Source of the DNA: Azospirillum sp. TSO22-1
Lineage (GTDB): Bacteria; Pseudomonadota; Alphaproteobacteria; Azospirillales; Azospirillaceae
Length of the DNA: 64,000 nt
NCBI RefSeq assembly: GCF_003116015.1
Contig: NZ_LGQZ01000133.1
Location: 1-64,000, forward strand
Direction: 5' to 3'
Made by a program: the position numbers and the translations under genes. Shown piece after piece: positions 58,886 to 64,000 of the stretch. The notes under the pieces were generated by a model. That model ran no database searches, had not been told where the DNA came from, and saw nothing but the letters and a program-made list of their open reading frames with translations. Positions within the stretch are counted from its first letter, which is position 1. Every line of letters starts with the position of its first letter.

Positions 58886-60472
58886 CTATTCCGTGCCCGG
58901 CCCGCCCTCCTCCGCCGCAGCGCCGGGCCGTTCAGCCGGGCGCACCACGGTCACCGTGCAGGGCGCCTGCGCCACCAGGGGCGACGACACGCTGCCGAGA
59001 TAGCGCCGCAGCGCCGAATGCCCGCGCGCCCCCACCACCAGATGGTCGACGTGGTTGCCGCGCACGTAATCCAGAATCGCCGCCGCGGCGTCCGGCGCCT
59101 CCAGCACATGGTAGGTGATTCGCTCCGGCGCCACGTTCAGTGGCCGGGCCCAGTGCTTGAGGCGCACCAGCGCGCCGACGTGCCGGTTGTTGCCCTCCTT
59201 GTCGACGTTGATGTCCATGCCGATTCGCGGCACCCGCTGCACCATCAGGCAGGCCAGCCGCGCCCCCGGCGCGCAGCCCAGCAGCATGCCGGCGGTGCGC
59301 CGCTGCGCCTCGCTGAGGTCCGATTCGCCCTCCGACAGGTCGACCGCCACCGCGATGATCGGCGCGCGCGACAGCCGCTCCGACACCGAGGGGCGGACCG
59401 CCGGCGTGCGTGCCAGCCAGCGCAGCCAGCCGCGCGCCACCGAGACGGCGCTGTCCCGCCGCGTCCGCTCGGCGCGCGCTGTCAGCGTCACCTGGTCGGG
59501 GTTCTTCAGCAGGAACGCCACCTGCGCCGCCGACTGCCAGCGCGCCGCCGGATCGACCTCCAGGCAGCCCAGCACGATCTCCTGCAGCCAGGGCGGGCAG
59601 TCCGGGTTCAGCGCGCGCGGCGGCACCGGCGCGCGGTACAGGCGGCGGCGCAGGCCGCGCACCGTCTGCGGGCTGCCGAAGGGCATGCGGCCGGTCACCA
59701 GCTCATACAGCACGGCGCCCAGCGCGAACAGGTCGCTGCGCGGGTCGTCGCGCACGCGCATCACCTGCTCCGGCGCGATGTAGGCGCCGGTGCCGGCGGG
59801 GGCGTGCATCTCCTCGGCGATCAGATCGGGCCGGCCGTCCAGGCGCGACAGGCCGAAGTCGATCAGCACCGCCTCGCCGGACGGGCGGAACATGACGTTG
59901 GACGGCTTGACGTCGAAGTGGACGAGGTGCTGGCGGTGCAGGTCGTGCAGCGCCGCCGCGACCCGCGCGCCCAGGTCGGCGGCGCGCCCGGCCGGCAGCG
60001 GCGCCTCGGCCAGCACGGCGGACAGCGGCTCGCCGGGCAGCCGCTCCATGACGATGTAGGGCTGCGTCTCGAAGTCGCCCGAGCCGACGTAGCGCGGCAC
60101 GTGCGGCCCGTCGAGCAGCGGCAGCAGCATCTGCTCCACCTCGAAGCCGAGGATCGCTGTCGGGTCGTCGCCGTAGCGCAGCAGCGGCACCTTCATCACC
60201 AGCGGCTCGGGCACTTCGCTCTGAAGCCCTTCTCCCCTTGAGGGAGAAGGGTTGGGATGAGGGGTCGTAGCCGCCGGAGGCGGCGGAAGAGTTTCGGGCC
60301 GGCTGTCGCCGGCGCACCCCTCTCCCCCACCCCTCTCCCTCAAGGGGAGAGGGGCTTGTCCGGCATCCACGCGCGTCACCCGCCACAGCGCCGCCATGCT
60401 GCCCTGGTGCAGGCGCTCCTCCAGGCGGTAGCCGTCGACGACGGAGCCGGGGGTGAGGACGAGCGGGGCCAC
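58886..60472 (-). CDS. Ser/Thr protein kinase fused to a universal-stress (Usp) domain
   Basis: A protein of 528 residues from a GTG start 4 bp after the phosphatase gene. Kinase domain: gly-rich loop LHQGSMAALW (21-30), Lys94 in VMKVP, catalytic HFDVKPSN (Asp187), DFG Asp205 in LIDFGLSR, and activation loop GTGAYIAPEQ. The C-terminal Usp domain (about 380-515) has the ATP-binding motif GARGHSALRRYLGSVS. Between the gly-rich loop and Lys94 about 50 residues (36-86) are encoded by a copy of the intergenic repeat and look like low-complexity RERGGGEG and PHPNPSPSRGEG. The insert keeps the frame, so the kinase may still be active. Its substrates are unknown. Confidence 0.85.
   Translation of the reverse strand: MAPLVLTPGSVVDGYRLEERLHQGSMAALWRVTRVDAGQAPLPLRERGGGEGCAGDSRPETLPPPPAATTPHPNPSPSRGEGLQSEVPEPLVMKVPLLRYGDDPTAILGFEVEQMLLPLLDGPHVPRYVGSGDFETQPYIVMERLPGEPLSAVLAEAPLPAGRAADLGARVAAALHDLHRQHLVHFDVKPSNVMFRPSGEAVLIDFGLSRLDGRPDLIAEEMHAPAGTGAYIAPEQVMRVRDDPRSDLFALGAVLYELVTGRMPFGSPQTVRGLRRRLYRAPVPPRALNPDCPPWLQEIVLGCLEVDPAARWQSAAQVAFLLKNPDQVTLTARAERTRRDSAVSVARGWLRWLARTPAVRPSVSERLSRAPIIAVAVDLSEGESDLSEAQRRTAGMLLGCAPGARLACLMVQRVPRIGMDINVDKEGNNRHVGALVRLKHWARPLNVAPERITYHVLEAPDAAAAILDYVRGNHVDHLVVGARGHSALRRYLGSVSSPLVAQAPCTVTVVRPAERPGAAAEEGGPGTE
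60224..60357. repeat. GC-rich inverted repeat inside the kinase coding sequence
   Basis: Outer arms AAGCCCTTCTCCCC and GGGGAGAGGGGCTT, then CTTGAGGGAGAAGGG / CCCTCTCCCTCAAGG arms, plus internal CCGCCGGAGGCGG and CCGGCTGTCGCCGG dyads. The edges match the element at 47031-47129. It is transcribed and, in the kinase frame, translated without a stop codon. Confidence 0.8.
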
Positions 60473-60476
60473 AGCG

Positions 60477-61220
60477 TCACCCTCCCTCGCGCAGGCGCGC
60501 CGCCAGCCGCGGCGGCAGGCCGGCGCGGCGCACCTTGTCCGCCGCCGTCTCGTGGTCGTACGGCACGCGGTGGAAGGTGAGCACGCCGGCGGCGGCGTCG
60601 AGCACGGCACAGCAGGCCGCCGGGTTGCCGTCGCGCGGCTGCCCGACCGAGCCGGGGATCGCCAGCCAGCGCCGCCGCCCGCCCAGCGGCACCGGCGCGC
60701 CTGATGTCGGCTCGAAGCGGATCGCCGGGCCGCCGGGCGCCTGCTGGTACAGCGCCGGCTGGTGGACGTGGCCGCACAGCGTGATGCGCCGCTCCGTCGC
60801 CTCCAGGCTGCGCCGCGCCTCCGCCGTGCCGCGGACGTAGGCCCAGCGCCCGGGATCCCAGGCGTTGGCGTGCACGTACAGGCAGGGGCCGTCCTCGACG
60901 CTCAGCGGCAGGCCGGCGAGGAAGGCGCGCTGCGGCCCGGTCAGCTGCGCGGCGGTCCACTCGGCCGACGCGCGGGCATCGCCGCTCATCCGCTCGGAGG
61001 GACCGAGCAGCGCCGCCTCGTCGTGGTTGCCGAACACCGCGGCGTCGCCGCGCCCGACCCGTTCCATCACCGCATCCACCACCCAGCCGGGGTCCGCCCC
61101 GTAGCCCACGAGGTCGCCCAGGAACACGCAACGCTGCGCCCCCGCCTGCGCGGCGTGCGCCAGGCAGGCCTCCACGGCCTCCCGGTTGGCGTGGAGATCG
61201 GCGAGCAACGCGATGCGCAT
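60477..61220 (-). CDS. Metallophosphoesterase (YfcE/calcineurin-like)
   Basis: A protein of 247 residues. Metal-ligand motifs are LLADLHANREAVEA (Asp, His), FLGDLVGYGADP (GDxxxxG), FGNHDEAAL (GNHD), and the C-terminal LCGHVHQPALY (GHxH) with YVHANAWDP. All calcineurin-like phosphoesterase motifs are present. It probably hydrolyses phosphate mono- or diesters. It lies immediately upstream of the kinase-Usp gene, and the two could act on the same targets. ATG 61220 was selected at the conserved MRIALLAD start. Confidence 0.9.
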   Translation of the reverse strand: MRIALLADLHANREAVEACLAHAAQAGAQRCVFLGDLVGYGADPGWVVDAVMERVGRGDAAVFGNHDEAALLGPSERMSGDARASAEWTAAQLTGPQRAFLAGLPLSVEDGPCLYVHANAWDPGRWAYVRGTAEARRSLEATERRITLCGHVHQPALYQQAPGGPAIRFEPTSGAPVPLGGRRRWLAIPGSVGQPRDGNPAACCAVLDAAAGVLTFHRVPYDHETAADKVRRAGLPPRLAARLREGG

Positions 61221-61440
61221 GGTCCGGACGACATTCCCCTTCAGTTGCCCTGGCCGGCGCAGTATCGCCCGAGCCAACCCCGCCACCACCCCCGACCATG
61301 GTCCAGGATGATTCCACCGGCCTTTGCTGCAAATGGTTTGGGAGATGGAACGTACGCTTACAATACCGTCCGCCGCACGGCCAATGTCGTGCGGACAAGG
61401 ACCGGCGTTCCCGACCAAACGGTGAGGGAGTGACAACGCA

Positions 61441-63159
61441 ATGGCCTACGCAGCAACCACGGCCGACACCACGCGGCCGATGGCCGCCGAGGAGAAGAAG
61501 GTGATCTTCGCTTCCTCGCTCGGCACCGTGTTCGAGTGGTACGACTTCTACCTGTACGGCTCGCTCGCGGCGGTGATCAGCAAGCAGTTCTTCTCGGGCG
61601 TGAACCCGACCGCGGCGTTCATCTTCGCGCTGATGGCGTTCGCCGCCGGCTTCGCGGTGCGCCCGTTCGGCGCGCTGGTGTTCGGGCGCCTGGGCGACCT
61701 GATCGGGCGCAAGTACACCTTCCTGGTCACCATCCTGATCATGGGCGCCTCGACCTTCATCGTCGGCATCCTGCCCGGCTACGCCTCCATCGGCATCGCC
61801 GCCCCGGTCATCCTGATCGGCCTGCGCCTGCTGCAGGGCCTGGCGCTGGGCGGCGAGTACGGCGGTGCCGCCACCTACGTGGCCGAGCACGCTCCGCACG
61901 GCCGCCGCGGCGCCTACACCTCGTGGATCCAGACCACGGCGACGCTGGGCCTGTTCCTGTCGCTGCTGGTGATCCTGGGCTGCCGCGTCTCCATGTCGCC
62001 GGAGGCCTTCGACGACTGGGGCTGGCGCATCCCGTTCCTGCTGTCGATCGTGCTGCTCGGCGTGTCGGTGTGGATCCGCATGAAGCTGAGCGAGTCGCCG
62101 GCCTTCAAGCGCATGAAGGAGGAGGGCAAGACCTCCAAGGCGCCGCTCACCGAATCCTTCGGCCAGTGGAAGAACCTGAAGGTCGTGCTGCTGGCGCTGT
62201 TCGGCCTCGTCGCCGGCCAGGCGGTGGTGTGGTACACGGGGCAGTTCTACGCGCTGTTCTTCCTGACGCAGACGCTGAAGGTCGACGCGCAGCCGGCCAA
62301 CCTGATGATCGCCGCGGCGCTCCTGCTGGGCACGCCGTTCTTCGTGATCTTCGGCTCGCTGTCCGACCGCATCGGCCGCAAGCCGATCATCATGGCCGGC
62401 CTGCTGCTCGCCATCGTCACCTACTTCCCGATCTTCAAGGCGATCACCCACTACGCCAACCCGGCGCTGGAGCAGGCCATCGCCACCTCGCCGGTGGTCG
62501 TCACCGCCGATCCGAACGAGTGCTCGTTCCAGTTCAACCCGGTCGGCACCTCGAAGTTCACCAGCTCGTGCGACATCGCCAAGAGCGCGCTGGTCCGCCG
62601 CGGCATCCCGTACTCCAACGAGACCGCCCCGACCGGCACCGTCGCGCAGATCAAGGTCGGCAGCACGGTCATCCCGTCCTACAACGCCTCGGCGGCGCCG
62701 GCCGCCCCGGCGTCGGTGTCGGTCGGCCACGGCCCGGCTCCGGCCGCCGCCGCTCCCGCCCCGGCCGCGGGCGCCACCTTCGAGAAGGGCGTCGCCGACG
62801 CGCTGAAGACCGCCGGCTACCCGCCGAAGGCCGACCCGGCGCAGACCAACGCCTTCATGACGATCGTCCTGCTGACCGTCCTGGTCATCTACGTGACCAT
62901 GGTGTACGCGCCGATCGCCGCGATGCTGGTCGAGCTGTTCCCGACGCGCATCCGCTACACCTCGATGTCGCTGCCCTACCACATCGGCAACGGCTGGTTC
63001 GGCGGCTTCCTGCCGACGACCTCCTTCGCCATCGTGGCGGCCACCGGCGACATCTACTCGGGCCTCTGGTACCCGATCATCATCGCCGCGGCGACGCTGG
63101 TCATCGGCCTGCTGTTCGTCCGCGAGACCAAGGACGTGGACATCTACGCCAACGATTGA
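61441..63159 (+). CDS. MFS transporter of the metabolite:H+ symporter (MHS) family
   Basis: A protein of 572 residues, about 120 longer than usual. It has IFASSLGTVFEWYDFYLYGSLAAVI in helix 1 (FEWYDF is the MHS hallmark), RPFGALVFGRLGDLIGRKYTF, LLQGLALGGEYGGAATYVAEHAP and SLSDRIGRKPIIMAG. Between helices 9 and 10 lies a large loop (about 337-470) with Cys361 and Cys377 and a Pro/Ala-rich stretch, on the periplasmic side by topology. GAGGGAG precedes the ATG. It probably imports an organic acid or osmolyte with protons. The sensor kinase that follows may regulate or respond to the same nutrient. Confidence 0.88.
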   Translation: MAYAATTADTTRPMAAEEKKVIFASSLGTVFEWYDFYLYGSLAAVISKQFFSGVNPTAAFIFALMAFAAGFAVRPFGALVFGRLGDLIGRKYTFLVTILIMGASTFIVGILPGYASIGIAAPVILIGLRLLQGLALGGEYGGAATYVAEHAPHGRRGAYTSWIQTTATLGLFLSLLVILGCRVSMSPEAFDDWGWRIPFLLSIVLLGVSVWIRMKLSESPAFKRMKEEGKTSKAPLTESFGQWKNLKVVLLALFGLVAGQAVVWYTGQFYALFFLTQTLKVDAQPANLMIAAALLLGTPFFVIFGSLSDRIGRKPIIMAGLLLAIVTYFPIFKAITHYANPALEQAIATSPVVVTADPNECSFQFNPVGTSKFTSSCDIAKSALVRRGIPYSNETAPTGTVAQIKVGSTVIPSYNASAAPAAPASVSVGHGPAPAAAAPAPAAGATFEKGVADALKTAGYPPKADPAQTNAFMTIVLLTVLVIYVTMVYAPIAAMLVELFPTRIRYTSMSLPYHIGNGWFGGFLPTTSFAIVAATGDIYSGLWYPIIIAAATLVIGLLFVRETKDVDIYAND

Positions 63160-63164
63160 TCTTT

Positions 63165-63266
63165 CCCCTCCCCCAGCCCCGCTGGGGGAGGGTCAGGGTG
63201 GGGGCGACGGCTTTCCCAAAAGGCCGCTGCCCCCTCCTAACCTCCCCCAGCGGGGCTGGGGGAGGG
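63165..63266. repeat. GC-rich inverted-repeat element (AGCGGGGCT subtype)
   Basis: Two hairpin halves (CCCCTCCCCCAGCC.../GGCTGGGGGAGG) flank GGGTGGGGGCGACGGCTTTCCC. The right half closely resembles the copy at 14535-14653. It starts 6 bp after the MHS transporter gene. Confidence 0.75.
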
Positions 63267-63279
63267 ATTTTGTTTTTTG
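63241..63279 (+). terminator. Intrinsic terminator formed by the repeat end
   Basis: CCTCCCCCAGC and GCTGGGGGAGG pair around GGG and are followed by GATTTTGTTTTTTG. It should stop transcription of the MHS transporter gene. It ends 15 bp before the next start codon. Confidence 0.75.
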
Positions 63280-63282
63280 ATC

Positions 63283-63288
63283 TATACT
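63283..63288 (+). promoter_or_regulatory. TATACT -10 hexamer close to the next ATG
   Basis: TATACT ends 6 bp before ATG 63295, so initiation would fall at or very near the start codon. No Shine-Dalgarno precedes the ATG (CTCCCCCC), and no clear -35 hexamer is visible. This suggests leaderless translation of the sensor kinase gene. Confidence 0.4.
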
Positions 63289-63294
63289 CCCCCC

Positions 63295-64000
63295 ATGGAC
63301 CACTCGATCGTCCTCATCCTGTCGCTGACCTACCTGGCGTCGCTGTTCGCCATCGCGTGGTACGGCGACCGCACCGCCGACAGCGCCGGCGGCGGCAGCA
63401 ACCCGTGGCTCTATTCGCTGAGCCTCGGCGTCTACTGCACGTCCTGGACCTTCTACGGCGCCATCGGCCGGGCGGCGACGGACGGCTTCGACTTCCTGCC
63501 GATCTACGTCGGCCCGATCCTGCTGATCGGCCTGGGCTGGCCGCTGCTGGCGCGCATCGTGCGCATCGCCAAGGCGGAGAACGTCGTCTCCATCTCCGAC
63601 TTCCTGGCCGCCCGCTACGGCAAGAGCCAGGGGCTGGCGGCGCTGGTCACCGTCACCGCGGTGATCGGCCTGCTGCCCTACATCGCGCTGCAGCTCAAGG
63701 CCATCACCATCAGCTTCGACGTGCTGGCCGGCAAGGCGCTGGGCGTCGAGCTGCGCGCGCTGCCCGGCGGCACGACTCTGCTGGTGGCGCTGCTGATGGC
63801 CGCCTTCGCCGTGCTGTTCGGCGTGCGCAGCATCCACGCCAACGAGCACCACCGCGGCCTGATGATGGCCATCGCCACCGAATCCGTGGTCAAGCTGGCC
63901 ACCGCCATGGCGGTCGGGCTGGGCGTCACGCTGGCGGTGTTCGGCGACCTCGCCGGGCTGCTGGAAGCCGCCGACAGCCCGGTCGCCGGGCAGCTGCTCA
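63295..64000 (+). CDS. SLC5-type symporter/sensor kinase, N-terminal part (CbrA/CrbS-like)
   Basis: Partial: 235 codons, cut by the window end. The protein starts MDHSIVLILSLTYLASLFAIAWYGDR, then NPWLYSLSLGVYCTSWTFYGAIGRAA, ENVVSISDFLAARYGKSQGLAAL and FGVRSIHANEHHRGLMMAIATES, the pattern of the sodium:solute-symporter domain at the N-terminus of CbrA/CrbS-type histidine kinases. At least six membrane segments are visible. CbrA/CrbS systems control carbon-nitrogen balance or acetate metabolism. The kinase domain lies outside the window, so a plain transporter cannot be excluded. Confidence 0.75.
   Translation, partial: MDHSIVLILSLTYLASLFAIAWYGDRTADSAGGGSNPWLYSLSLGVYCTSWTFYGAIGRAATDGFDFLPIYVGPILLIGLGWPLLARIVRIAKAENVVSISDFLAARYGKSQGLAALVTVTAVIGLLPYIALQLKAITISFDVLAGKALGVELRALPGGTTLLVALLMAAFAVLFGVRSIHANEHHRGLMMAIATESVVKLATAMAVGLGVTLAVFGDLAGLLEAADSPVAGQLL

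Overview
The window is a GC-rich, densely coded chromosomal segment of a Gram-negative alphaproteobacterium. The gene content (DUF3305/DUF3306 beside a formate dehydrogenase, a branched-chain-amino-acid-type ABC cluster with an internal acyl-CoA ligase, a methylsuccinyl-CoA dehydrogenase-like enzyme, a PHB-depolymerase-like esterase and an SLC5-type sensor kinase) fits Rhodospirillales, for example Azospirillum relatives. That placement rests on recognition only. No rRNA, tRNA, CRISPR array, prophage or transposase gene was seen.

Layout. 1-519 has no supported gene. It is followed by a MarR regulator and a BON-domain protein (520-1952). 2018-6681 is a sulfate importer (cysA, cysW, cysT, sbp) with an Rrf2 regulator upstream. 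6760-7822 holds a glutathione transferase and a lipoprotein. 7902-11486 is a minus-strand phosphorelay of PAS kinase, single-domain response regulator and hybrid kinase. 11619-19160 carries an MBL-fold hydrolase, an ABC exporter, phosphoglucomutase, a YcaQ-like glycosylase and a D-2-hydroxyacid dehydrogenase. 19267-29006 holds a TRAP binding protein and a divergent LysR-centred cluster for C5 dicarboxylates (itaconate, mesaconate or methylsuccinate type). 29003-40354 is housekeeping and envelope: an MFS exporter, an HhH protein, a PHB-depolymerase-like esterase with a PhaR-like site, a YbhN/MprF-type membrane protein, D,D-carboxypeptidase, L,D-transpeptidase, M20 peptidase, an SDR and small envelope proteins. 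40927-48005 is the Liv-type ABC importer plus acyl-CoA ligase. 48040-51974 holds sensory or unknown genes, including a fusion of a MASE1-like membrane domain to an ABC-type substrate-binding domain. 52058-58480 is a complete respiratory formate dehydrogenase locus. 58484-64000 has a small membrane protein, a strong terminator, a Ser/Thr kinase-Usp fusion with a metallophosphoesterase, an MHS transporter and the start of a CbrA/CrbS-like symporter-kinase.

How genes work together. The C5 cluster can be read as: TRAP uptake; CoA transfer; oxidation of methylsuccinyl-CoA to mesaconyl-CoA; hydration to citramalyl-CoA; cleavage to acetyl-CoA and pyruvate. The LysR gene sits between the two arms next to a perfect 15-bp dyad. 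The formate dehydrogenase locus contains its maturation factors, a TorD-type chaperone, a small Tat peptide and the three structural subunits, with Cys rather than selenocysteine at the active site.

Between genes the window is marked by a family of 90-175 bp GC-rich imperfect inverted repeats with C5-ACCC / GGGTG5 edges. Some copies contain extra tight hairpins, one supplies the stop codon of a methyltransferase gene, and one lies in frame inside the protein kinase gene.
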